Shown piece by piece: positions 9,101 through 16,543 of a stretch of DNA of 64,000 bases. The notes beneath the pieces are model-generated. The model was not told the DNA's origin, did not search any database, and saw only the letters and a program-made list of their open reading frames with translations. Made by a program: the position numbers and the translations under genes. How positions within the stretch are numbered: the first letter of the stretch is position 1; each line of letters starts with the position of its first letter. Origin of the DNA: an uncultured Muribaculaceae bacterium (lineage in GTDB: Bacteria > Bacteroidota > Bacteroidia > Bacteroidales > Muribaculaceae); the NCBI GenBank assembly GCA_910577315.1, contig CAJTME010000002.1, forward strand, positions 62,001-126,000, in the 5' to 3' direction.

Positions 9101-11048
9101 GGAAGGTTATTCCTGCTTTGGGGCGGAGGGTGAACTCTACGGATGCCTCATCGGTATAGCTGCTTTGGTTGCTGACCATGGGCTGATACATGGTGCCTGT
9201 GCGATCGGCGGGTTTGGCAGTGCCGGCGGCGGTAAGGTCGCGGCCGACTGAATAACCCGTGAAAGCGAAAGCATCGCTGGTGGTGTCGCCTACCGAGGGG
9301 TTGTCCTTGCCTTTGTCAAGGCTCCACAGGACGTTGGCCTCGGTGGATTCATTAGACACATAACCGTTGACGGTCACGCCCGAGATGCGGATGGGGGAGT
9401 TCTCAACCTGCTGTTTTGTCCAGGGATATACGCGAATCAGGAGGGTCTCGCCGGCAGAAAGGTTGATGATGTCGCTGGTTGAAACCTGATTCACAACTCC
9501 GGCAGCCATTGAAGCCGGGGAATAGAATGTGCGAGGTTCTCCGAAACCGGGCTTGGTTGAATAGCTCACATGGCATTGCATGGCGTCAGTGTCAATACCG
9601 CCTACACCCATGGAAATGCCGCTGATCTTTACGGCTTTGCCCTCGGGGGCGGTGAGACCGAATTCTACATAGCGGGTGGGGCTTTCGTCAATGTCGCCGT
9701 CGGGCCATACGCCGCCGGTTGCAACCAGGTTGATGCCGTTGTTGTATTCAACGAGGTCAAGGCCGTGAAGCGACATATCGACTACTTTGACTTCGCCGTC
9801 GAGGGTGTAGTTGCTTCCGCTTTCGAGGGGCCATACGAGCGAGAGCGCACCGCTGCCGGGGATGGGAAGTCCGTTTGCCGATACGGGAATCTCGATTGTC
9901 GAATTGCTGGCCGAGGCGGTGAGGGTGCCGTTGAGCGCGCCTGGATTTTTCAGGGAGGCCTTCACATAGAATGTGCCGATGATGGTGCCGCCGTCATAGG
10001 GCAGCTGCACGCTCTGGCTCCATCGTGCCTTGTCGGTGGAAAGCTCGAAAATGCCGTCGGAACTTACGGTTACGTTGCCGCTTTCAGGGTTGAGGCCGAA
10101 GCCGGTGAGGGTGAATTCTTTGGTAAGTATGTTGCCCACATATGCCTCGCCAAGGTCACCCGAGGCCGGAGATACGCTGAGGCCGGCGTCGCTGACGTTG
10201 ATATGGTCGGCAAGAATACCCTGGGCGCTCATGATTTCGGCACACTGGCGGGCAATCATTGCCGCACCGGCCACGCTAAGGTGGGTCGAACCCTGGCCGT
10301 CGGAAAGAAGTTCGTGGGTTTTTGCATCGCCGTATTTGACGAAAAGCTGGCGCGAGGATTCGGTGAGGTCGATGAACGGGACGTCGAGTTCGGCCGCAAG
10401 CTGCTCCATCTGCCAGCGAAAGTCCATTGAATGGTCATCCTCGGGAACGCTGTTGCCTGTGGTGGGACCGTTGGCTGTAAGTTTGCTGAAACTGTCCCCG
10501 AGGTCGTGACGGCCGGCACGGCGGATGTCACCGTCTTTGGTGAAGTTCATGCGGCACACCGATGAGGCGAAGAGGGGAATGGCGTCGACGGCCCGTATTT
10601 CTTCCACGAGGGTGCGGAGTGTCTTGACGTATGTGTCGTTGGGGATGGAACCTCGGGTATCCACTGCTGCGGCTGCCTGGGAGTCACCGATTCCGATATA
10701 GTATTCGTAAAGCTGGTGACCGTCCATACCGCCGTTCTTCTCATCGTTGTGGGCGAATTGCAGAAGAACGTAGTCGCCGGGTTTCAACGCTTTTTTGATG
10801 GTGGGCCAATAGGCCGAGCCGGTATAAAATCCCTGCACATCCATTCCGCCTTTGCCGCGGTTGATTACCGTGATGTCCGAGTCAAAGAATGTGCCGAAAT
10901 ACTGACCCCATCCGCGCGTGGGAGTGGAGCCGTCGGTGGCATAGTCGGCCATGGTGCTGTCGCCGCAGGTGAACAGGGTCTGCGCGTACATTCCCAACGG
11001 GAGCGCCGCACACATCGCCGACAATAGCATTTGCTTTAATTTTTTCAT
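6159..11048 (-). CDS. Giant secreted pectin esterase: SGNH acetylesterase plus CE8 pectin methylesterase
   Basis: Removes acetyl and methyl groups from pectin so that lyases and hydrolases can act. The 1629 residues read: signal peptide (about 1-22); SGNH/GDSL acetylesterase resembling rhamnogalacturonan acetylesterases (about 24-275; GDST with Ser31, RGKGG, FAHND, and DGQGSTHLS carrying the likely Asp/His); beta-sandwich modules (about 280-745); an InlB-repeat-like region (about 748-900, FTGWSAAG, FTNWED); a carbohydrate-binding-like module; a Big_5 Ig-like domain (about 1085-1180); CE8 methylesterase (about 1183-1450, with GPQALAL, YQDTW, GAVDFIY and LGRPW bearing the Gln, two Asp and Arg of the family); and a T9SS-type tail (VYDLSGRRL...KVLVK). 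Both catalytic domains appear intact. The AraC-type regulator encoded just upstream is the likely controller. Confidence 0.9.
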   Translation of the reverse strand: MKKLKQMLLSAMCAALPLGMYAQTLFTCGDSTMADYATDGSTPTRGWGQYFGTFFDSDITVINRGKGGMDVQGFYTGSAYWPTIKKALKPGDYVLLQFAHNDEKNGGMDGHQLYEYYIGIGDSQAAAAVDTRGSIPNDTYVKTLRTLVEEIRAVDAIPLFASSVCRMNFTKDGDIRRAGRHDLGDSFSKLTANGPTTGNSVPEDDHSMDFRWQMEQLAAELDVPFIDLTESSRQLFVKYGDAKTHELLSDGQGSTHLSVAGAAMIARQCAEIMSAQGILADHINVSDAGLSVSPASGDLGEAYVGNILTKEFTLTGFGLNPESGNVTVSSDGIFELSTDKARWSQSVQLPYDGGTIIGTFYVKASLKNPGALNGTLTASASNSTIEIPVSANGLPIPGSGALSLVWPLESGSNYTLDGEVKVVDMSLHGLDLVEYNNGINLVATGGVWPDGDIDESPTRYVEFGLTAPEGKAVKISGISMGVGGIDTDAMQCHVSYSTKPGFGEPRTFYSPASMAAGVVNQVSTSDIINLSAGETLLIRVYPWTKQQVENSPIRISGVTVNGYVSNESTEANVLWSLDKGKDNPSVGDTTSDAFAFTGYSVGRDLTAAGTAKPADRTGTMYQPMVSNQSSYTDEASVEFTLRPKAGITFQPRKVSFYATRNGTNGGTVEASLELDGKKTVLGTNLEPIRNNVAPNEKFFEFDIDGVVVYNNTLTLRLAIAALADNKTMTIHDVTIEGDISGQEIEVPAYTITVAPSIEEAGSVTISPNTAVIDQDVQVTVSATENFGYRFTGWSAAGKVISTDNPYTFLAASDLNLIAEFDKLTIYPLALTINGGANDYMIEVTPEGHLIDGVPYYESGTEVMLSAQSNRILAFTNWEDETTSANREIVMDGAKNLTANYSADDFIVGWDFHIDEPGSERAADFRAESDNAGLMSLHNEEGQTSSWLPRGVSRGDENGRTAARIWKVRTSKLFYEASFSTKEYTNIRIASALSCTYNTYSRFFVQYSTDGKNYTTIGEAAPGNRSWTDTEFALPADADNQTRVYVRWYPDFDAPLIGNETDYDGLAITDVYVLADRAAEDDSEAPVLTASIPANGSKGASVNGSILLTFNEKIQLGTGSGLLNGKALAPTLSGKNVIFRYTGLAYDTEYTFSLPAGAITDRSGNPAAAVELTFTTMERTQPEARLFDAIVDINGTGDYTSLQAAIDEAPAGRVKPWLIFVKNGNYKEHIDIPANKPFIHITGQDRDKTVVLDDRLSGGDNAVHVSVGATVVVNANDCFFENITIENSYGHEQQNGPQALALNTSGDRTIFNNVAMLSYQDTWITPGKSAYRAYVKNSLIEGAVDFIYNSGDIYVENTTLLITRKSGGFIVAPAHAEDVKWGYVFRDCTITAPGNPSETSVWLGRPWHNFPKTVFLNTRAEVTIPATGWYETMGGLPVIWADWNTTDADGNLVDLSQRRDTYYYTKDGEKVYGTAKNHLTDEEAAEYTASNVLSGDDAWQPTIKTEACEAPEPVVTDGALEWNEVPYAICYIVADGDEILDITTSTAAILPARNGNADITVQAVNEFGGLSAKGKVGQTSGTDRIEAGEREVLAVYDLSGRRLAAPAKGINIVHYLTADGTRTVEKVLVK

Positions 11049-11077
11049 GATAAAATCGATTTAAGAGATTTTTTCTG

Positions 11078-11085
11078 CAAAATTA
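11078..11085 (-). promoter_or_regulatory. Putative -7 element of the pectin esterase gene
   Basis: On the minus strand this reads TAATTTTG, matching TAnnTTTG, and lies 29 bases before the start codon. A good -33 TTTG at the expected spacing was not seen, so the promoter may depend on an activator, plausibly the AraC-type regulator encoded upstream. Confidence 0.5.
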
Positions 11086-11169
11086 TTTGGCAAATGCACC
11101 CTGCCAGGAGGTGATAATTGGCGCGATAGGGGGTAAATTTTGACAGCGCGAGCCTTATGTCTTAATTAC

Positions 11170-13527
11170 TTACGACTTTTTGCGGTGTTGTCCGGCGTAT
11201 TCGGTGGGGGTACAGCCCATGTTTTCCTTGAACACCATCGACATATACTGCGGCGACTTGAATCCACAGCGGTAGGCTATTTCCGAGACGGTAAGAGAAC
11301 TGCCGCTCAGGAGGTCGGCAGCTGCCCGCACGCGCACCATCCGCAGGAAGTCTTCCAGCGAGATTCCAATCCGTGCCTTGACTTCGCGCCGCAGAACGTT
11401 GCGCCCCACGTTCAGCCGCTGGGCCATGCTTTCAACTTTAAGCGCCGCGTCTCCGTAATTCTCCCGGATGATGTGGCAAACCTTTGCCATGAGGTCGGTC
11501 TCGTCAGGCTCAACATCGGTGAGGGCGCATCGGATGTAATATGCAAGGCGCCGACGGCTATTGTAGTGCCGGATTAGCAATGCGCATCCCAAAATGGCAA
11601 GCACCGCAGCGGAAAATATGCCGAAGACGATTAGGCATATCTGGACAATTTCCCAGTTTGTCCGCGGCACGTCTATTTCAATGGCAATGGCGTTGTCACA
11701 CCATACGCCGTTGGCGTCGGTTGAGCGCAGTTGGACGGTTGTCATGCCCGCACCCAAAGAACTGAGCCTCAGTACCCGGTTGCGCCCGATGGCGGTCCAT
11801 TCGTCTTCGGGGTCGAGCCGGTAGGCATAGCCGATGTTTTCAGCGCCAGTGAAGTCAATGGCCGTTAGATGGATGGCTATGTCCCGGACGCCGTCGGGCA
11901 GTGAAATACGGTTGTCTGAGCACGTGACGGGCTTTCCGCCGGCCTCCACGTCGGTTATTAGAAGAGGCGGCGGAGTCGTTTGGGCAAGTTTTCCGGGGTC
12001 GACAATCAATATGCCTCCGCTGCGCCCGAAAATGAGTTGTCCGTCGGGGAGCCGTTGAGGCTGTGCCTCGGTGAACCTTACCTTTCGGCCAAGGTTGGTG
12101 GCGTTGTATATGGATTTCAAATTCCAATCTTCGCTGTATAGCGAGAGGGCATCCGGCGACACTACCCAAAAATTCCTGTCCTTGTCCTGAATCACAGACA
12201 GCACCAGATTGAGATTAAGGCCGGTGTGGATGTTCATGTTTGAAAAAGGCACGGGTTCTTCCATGAGCGCATCGGCGGATTGGAGCCAGTCTATGCCGCC
12301 GGAAAAGGACGAAAAATAGATTTTGCCGTCCGCTGCCGCGTAGATGTCAAGAATGTCGTCGTTGCTCAGCGAGTTACTGCGGTGTGTTTCCGTACTGGTG
12401 AACTTGAATGTCATTTCGTCGGGGTTCCCGTCCTCCGCATCGAAGGAGATGACACCGCTTGTGGTTGCGCCAATCAACATTCCCGACCGGTCTTTGACGA
12501 GCCTGCGCACCCTTGCGCTTTTCTCCACGGGATAATTATCCGGGAAATGGATGTTCAGATGTCCGTCCGCCGATTCAGTAACTTTGGCCACTCCGTTGCC
12601 GAATGTGCCGAGCCAAAGCTGACCCTCGCGGTCGGTGGCGAAAGTATAGATATCGGCACACCGCAAACCGCCCGGCGCATCGCTCTCAGCAAAGCGTGAG
12701 ATGCCGTAGCCGCCGCTTCCATCGGGAGTAAGCAACGCAAGTTCCTTTGATTTTGTTCCCATCCATATCCGGCCGAGGCTGTCAGCATGGAAGGCGTAGG
12801 CTTTTTTGCCGAACCCTGCCGACTGATTTTTAACGATTGTGCCTGTTGGAGAAAGATTGCCGAGCCATGTGCCGTCTGAATCATACAACATGACACGGGT
12901 GTCGCGTGACGCAGTCCAGATTTTCCCGTCGGGAGCGGCGTACACGGCGTGAATGTCTTCGCCGATGGAATCTATCGGGGTGCTGTCGATGAAATTGAAC
13001 GCCGGATTTCCTATGGAAAAGTAGTCCACGCCTGAGTCGCGGATAATCCACAGGTTGCCGCTTCGGTCCACGTATGCTCCCCGGGCATTACGACAGAAAT
13101 TTTCAAGAAGATGGTGGGGCCGGTTTTTATGGTTTCGGCTCTGTAGGGCCAGGGAGTCGGCGCGTTCACCGGGCGTGAATATCCCCGTTGCTGCATCGAG
13201 GCGGTATATGCGGTGGCCGTAGGTTTCCACCGCGATATTTCCGTCGGGCGATTCAGCTATATGTTCGATGCGGTTGTTGTCAAGCTTTATGGAATCGCCT
13301 GAATAGGTTCGGAAATTTCGGAACTCATATCCGTCGAAGCGCTCCACACCACACCATGTCGCAAACCACACATATCCACGCGAGTCCTGAACAATATCCC
13401 GCACACGTGTATGGGTCATGCCGTCGGGGATGCCGTAATGACGCGTGATGATATTGCCGGTGTGTCCGGCAATGCCATTCGTCAGCATTATAATTGCGGC
13501 AAAAACAACAAGTAAACGGCTTTTCAT
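11170..13527 (-). CDS. Membrane-spanning one-component regulator: periplasmic propeller, Y_Y_Y domain and cytoplasmic AraC domain, no kinase
   Basis: Probably senses a glycan fragment in the periplasm and binds DNA directly. The 785 residues show a signal peptide/anchor (1-22), propeller repeats (about 25-530; VRDIVQDSRGYVWFAT and similar blocks such as GRIWMGTK and GQLWLGTFG), a Y_Y_Y-like Ig domain (about 535-615), one membrane helix (about 628-653), and an AraC helix-turn-helix domain (about 680-785, LTVSEIAYRCGFKSPQYMSMVFKE). Hybrid two-component regulators of Bacteroides have the same ends but carry a histidine kinase and a receiver between helix and AraC domain; here only about 25 residues separate them. 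This resembles ToxR/CadC-style membrane-bound transcription factors. It lies upstream of the pectin esterase on the same strand, so pectin is the best guess for its signal. Confidence 0.87.
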   Translation of the reverse strand: MKSRLLVVFAAIIMLTNGIAGHTGNIITRHYGIPDGMTHTRVRDIVQDSRGYVWFATWCGVERFDGYEFRNFRTYSGDSIKLDNNRIEHIAESPDGNIAVETYGHRIYRLDAATGIFTPGERADSLALQSRNHKNRPHHLLENFCRNARGAYVDRSGNLWIIRDSGVDYFSIGNPAFNFIDSTPIDSIGEDIHAVYAAPDGKIWTASRDTRVMLYDSDGTWLGNLSPTGTIVKNQSAGFGKKAYAFHADSLGRIWMGTKSKELALLTPDGSGGYGISRFAESDAPGGLRCADIYTFATDREGQLWLGTFGNGVAKVTESADGHLNIHFPDNYPVEKSARVRRLVKDRSGMLIGATTSGVISFDAEDGNPDEMTFKFTSTETHRSNSLSNDDILDIYAAADGKIYFSSFSGGIDWLQSADALMEEPVPFSNMNIHTGLNLNLVLSVIQDKDRNFWVVSPDALSLYSEDWNLKSIYNATNLGRKVRFTEAQPQRLPDGQLIFGRSGGILIVDPGKLAQTTPPPLLITDVEAGGKPVTCSDNRISLPDGVRDIAIHLTAIDFTGAENIGYAYRLDPEDEWTAIGRNRVLRLSSLGAGMTTVQLRSTDANGVWCDNAIAIEIDVPRTNWEIVQICLIVFGIFSAAVLAILGCALLIRHYNSRRRLAYYIRCALTDVEPDETDLMAKVCHIIRENYGDAALKVESMAQRLNVGRNVLRREVKARIGISLEDFLRMVRVRAAADLLSGSSLTVSEIAYRCGFKSPQYMSMVFKENMGCTPTEYAGQHRKKS

Positions 13528-13549
13528 GGCAACAATCGCGTTTCCATCG

Positions 13550-13581
13550 CAAATTTACAAATTTCACCCATACAATCCAAA
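13550..13581 (-). promoter_or_regulatory. Promoter of the propeller-AraC regulator
   Basis: Minus strand: -33 TTTG (13581-13578), 20-base spacer, -7 TAAATTTG (13557-13550), then 22 bases to the start codon. A full match to the Bacteroidota sigma-ABfr consensus. Confidence 0.75.
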
Positions 13582-13603
13582 TCCCATCCTCTATGCCATT
13601 CCA

Positions 13604-13650
13604 AAACAAACCACGGGCATGGCGGTTGGCGCCATGTCCGTGGTTTGTTT
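13604..13650 (-). terminator. Terminator hairpin of the GH13 gene
   Basis: A 21-bp stem with one G.T wobble pair and a 5-base loop; the arms begin AAACAAACCACGG and end with the complement. On the minus strand it follows the amylase stop directly and separates it from the regulator gene. Confidence 0.8.
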
Positions 13651-13668
13651 AAGGGTTGTCGGGCGGAA

Positions 13669-16431
13669 TCAGTGAACCACGACCTTGGCCACTGTGGAGT
13701 CGGCGCGGACGATGTAGACTCCGGGTTCGAGGCCGGTGAGGCCGACAGGAGTGCCGGCGAGGGTGTAGGCCTGCACGAAATCGTGTTCTCCTTCGACGAC
13801 GATGGAGCCAGTGAGGCCGTAAATCACCGCTTCGGGTCGGGCTGATTCGATTACGTCGCGCACACCGGCGATGTTGGCCGTGCCGTATACTGCATAAGCG
13901 CCTGCGGCGAGTGTCACGCCTGTCGCTGTGGCTTCGGGCTCGGCATTATAGCTGTAGCTCAGCAATTTGTATTTGCCGGAAGTCAGGTCGACGGGGACGG
14001 GGATGGTGGCCGGTTCGGTTACGGCGGGATTGACGACAAGATACATTTCCTTATCTCCCTTGACCAGCGAGATCGAACGCGATGTCCACGTCGAGCAGTT
14101 GACGGTGGTGGTGACATCCTCGGCGAACATTTCGGGATTATCGGCGCGGAGATGGCATAGTTCGGAGTAGTTTTTCATCAGTCCGGCGCGGTTGTCGTTG
14201 TCAAGATAGCTCCATATCACCTTTTTGGGCGAGGTGTTGTTGCCGCCGTTGCTGTCTTTGGTGGTTTGGTCGGCGCCGAATTCCTGGAACTGCCATATCA
14301 TGTGCGCACCAGGGGCGAGAAGCATCTGTGCGGCCACGGATCCAAGTCGGCGCATCGAGGTGGGGATGTTGCCCTTGACGCCCTCGGCGCCCCATTTGTT
14401 CTGCTTGTAGGCCATGCGCTCCTCGTCGTGGCTCTCGGCATAGCTCACGGTCGAGCCCCACGTGCGGCTGTCGAGCGGCGCATAGAATCGGTTCAGCGAC
14501 GAATTTGAGCTGTAACCCATTGCGAACTGGCACGAAGCCTCGTTGATATTGGCCCAGTTGGTTTCGCCGTCGGCAGCCATTTCGTTTTCTTCTTTGGCGC
14601 CCGCCAGGTTTTCGTTGATGAAATAAGCGTCGGGTTTGTATGCCTTCATGGCGGTGTGGAGTTCCTTCATGCGGGCCACACGCGAGGCGTTGTATGCGTT
14701 GGTCTTGGCATCTGTCACGCTGCTCCATGTGTTTGTCGTGGCGTTGTATTTCGCGCCATAGCTGTCATTGTCGCCGAGACCCTTGACGAGGTCAAAGCGG
14801 AAGCCGTCGACCTTGTATTCCTTCATCCAGTACACCAGCGCGTCCTTCCACTGGCGCTGAACGAGAGGATTGTCCTGGTTCCAGTCGTTGAGCACACTAT
14901 ATGCGTGCGGTGCAGTGCCGTTATAGAATGGATTGTCGGCGATGTCATACATCATGTACCACGGATGCAGTCCGTCGCTCTGGTTGAAAACTATGTCGAG
15001 GATTACGGCCATGCCGCGCTTGTGGATTTCGTCAATGAGGAGGCGGTAGTCGTCGGGTGTGCCGTATGCCTTGTCAGGTGCGAAATAAAAATTGGTGTTG
15101 TATCCCCACGAGTTGTTTCCGTTGAATTCCATGATGGGCAGCAGTTCGATGGCGTTAACGCCGAGTTCCTCGAGATAGTCGAGTTTAGAGAGCACGCCGG
15201 CGATGGTGCCGTTGCCTCGGCTCTGGCCTTCGGTGCCTGTAAAGTCGCGGATGAGCAGTTCGTATATGATCAGGTCGCTTTGCGGCACACCTTTGAAGTC
15301 GGTGACTTCCCAGTCGTAGTCGCCAAGTGTTGAATTATATACCGCCACCGGGGTTCCGCTTACAACCGACGAGGGGTATTTTGGCATATTGGGGAATACC
15401 GACGACGATATGTATTGGTCGTTCCACGGGTCGAGGACGAGGTTGGCGTAGGGGTCGCCCACGGCCTTGTCACCGTCAATGAGATAGTAGTAGATGTAGT
15501 CGGTGGCGGGTTTGAGGCCGCTTACGGTAATCCAGAAATACGGCACACCGTCGACGGTCTGTTTTTTCATGACGCCGTCCGATGAAACTGCATAGCCGTT
15601 CCACGAACCGACTATCATCGCGCTGCTTTTTTTCGGCGCGGCGATGCAGAACGTCACGGTTCCGTCGGTGTTGGTTACGGCTCCGAGCTGGGGTTCGCCA
15701 CCGGGGTAGGGAGCCTCAGCGCTGTCGCCCACTCGGGTGAGTTCCAGTGTTTGGGTGATTGTCTCTCCTGCCGAGGTCGCCTTTGCATAAACCGTGTAAT
15801 TGCCTTCGGCGGTGAATTCGGCGGTGCCGGTGAGGGTGGCTGAATTCTGAACCGTCGCAATCATGTTGTCGGGCGAGTTGTAATACAGCTCTATGTCCGC
15901 GTCGCGGCTGGTGTTGACGGTGAACGTCACTGGCGAGTCGTCGGTCAGCACCTTGCCACTCATGTCGGAGGTGAGTTCCATCTGGAAGCCCGGAGGCAGA
16001 ACGTTGACGAAGATGTCGCCGCCGGTTTCGGTCTTACCTTCCTTCGATGAGTTGGCGTTACGGAAAACGAAAGCGAGTTTTGTCACCGTTACGTCAGGCT
16101 TGGTTATGCCGTAATATTCGTCGATGTCTGGAATGGTGAGGGTCCATGTGTTGTCGGCCACCCACGTAAGCTCATATTTCGAGGAGTTGTCGCCCCAGGT
16201 TGGAGCGTACTGCCACGATGACGACGTGGAGGTGATTACACCGGTGTGGGCATAGATTTTGTCGGTTGACTTCAGTCCCATCAGGCCTTTGTTGCCGCGG
16301 TCGGCATGGAACGTGACCACGATGTTCTTGGAATCGGTCTGCACCAGCGCGGGCGATGTCGTCACCACCTGTGCCGTTGTGGCCGCAGTGCCGATAGTGG
16401 CAGCCGCCAGCAGTAGGTAAAGATTTTTCAT
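13669..16431 (-). CDS. Secreted GH13 alpha-amylase-family enzyme with T9SS-type tail
   Basis: Acts on alpha-glucans outside the cytoplasm. The 920 residues comprise a signal peptide (1-20), N-terminal beta-rich modules (about 21-240), an E-set/CBM48-like domain (about 245-350, MIVGSWNGYAV), a GH13 barrel (about 375-750), and a C-terminal domain ending in a T9SS-like tail (about 865-920, LEPGVYIVRADSTVAKVVVH). Conserved regions are visible: region I LDIVFNQ (Q484 where most members have His), region II GFRFDLVKG (nucleophile Asp near 548), region III INENLAG (acid/base Glu near 606) and region IV ESHDEE (near 665). All three catalytic acids are present. Substrate preference (starch, pullulan or branched glucan) cannot be told. 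The gene has its own downstream terminator and no close SusC/D pair. Confidence 0.88.
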   Translation of the reverse strand: MKNLYLLLAAATIGTAATTAQVVTTSPALVQTDSKNIVVTFHADRGNKGLMGLKSTDKIYAHTGVITSTSSSWQYAPTWGDNSSKYELTWVADNTWTLTIPDIDEYYGITKPDVTVTKLAFVFRNANSSKEGKTETGGDIFVNVLPPGFQMELTSDMSGKVLTDDSPVTFTVNTSRDADIELYYNSPDNMIATVQNSATLTGTAEFTAEGNYTVYAKATSAGETITQTLELTRVGDSAEAPYPGGEPQLGAVTNTDGTVTFCIAAPKKSSAMIVGSWNGYAVSSDGVMKKQTVDGVPYFWITVSGLKPATDYIYYYLIDGDKAVGDPYANLVLDPWNDQYISSSVFPNMPKYPSSVVSGTPVAVYNSTLGDYDWEVTDFKGVPQSDLIIYELLIRDFTGTEGQSRGNGTIAGVLSKLDYLEELGVNAIELLPIMEFNGNNSWGYNTNFYFAPDKAYGTPDDYRLLIDEIHKRGMAVILDIVFNQSDGLHPWYMMYDIADNPFYNGTAPHAYSVLNDWNQDNPLVQRQWKDALVYWMKEYKVDGFRFDLVKGLGDNDSYGAKYNATTNTWSSVTDAKTNAYNASRVARMKELHTAMKAYKPDAYFINENLAGAKEENEMAADGETNWANINEASCQFAMGYSSNSSLNRFYAPLDSRTWGSTVSYAESHDEERMAYKQNKWGAEGVKGNIPTSMRRLGSVAAQMLLAPGAHMIWQFQEFGADQTTKDSNGGNNTSPKKVIWSYLDNDNRAGLMKNYSELCHLRADNPEMFAEDVTTTVNCSTWTSRSISLVKGDKEMYLVVNPAVTEPATIPVPVDLTSGKYKLLSYSYNAEPEATATGVTLAAGAYAVYGTANIAGVRDVIESARPEAVIYGLTGSIVVEGEHDFVQAYTLAGTPVGLTGLEPGVYIVRADSTVAKVVVH

Positions 16432-16486
16432 GTATGGTTTTTTAGGTATTGAACGTTACTTTTTAACACTCGTTGGCCGTCATTAG

Positions 16487-16517
16487 TTTGCCGTTTGCGA
16501 AGAATAGTCTAAATTTG
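16487..16517 (+). promoter_or_regulatory. Promoter of the DNA ligase gene
   Basis: TTTG (16487-16490), 19-base spacer, TAAATTTG (16510-16517): a perfect consensus. Transcription should start near 16522, which makes the in-frame TTG at 16520 implausible as a start and supports the ATG at 16544. Confidence 0.85.
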
Positions 16518-16543
16518 CATTGCAAACAAACCGAACAGCACAA

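Noticed and set aside
8238..10430. Long plus-strand open frames opposite the pectin esterase (282 and 286 codons)
   Set aside because: They are shadows of a multidomain protein with clear catalytic motifs. Their translations are low-quality Gly/Val/Ala-rich sequences with no recognisable fold.
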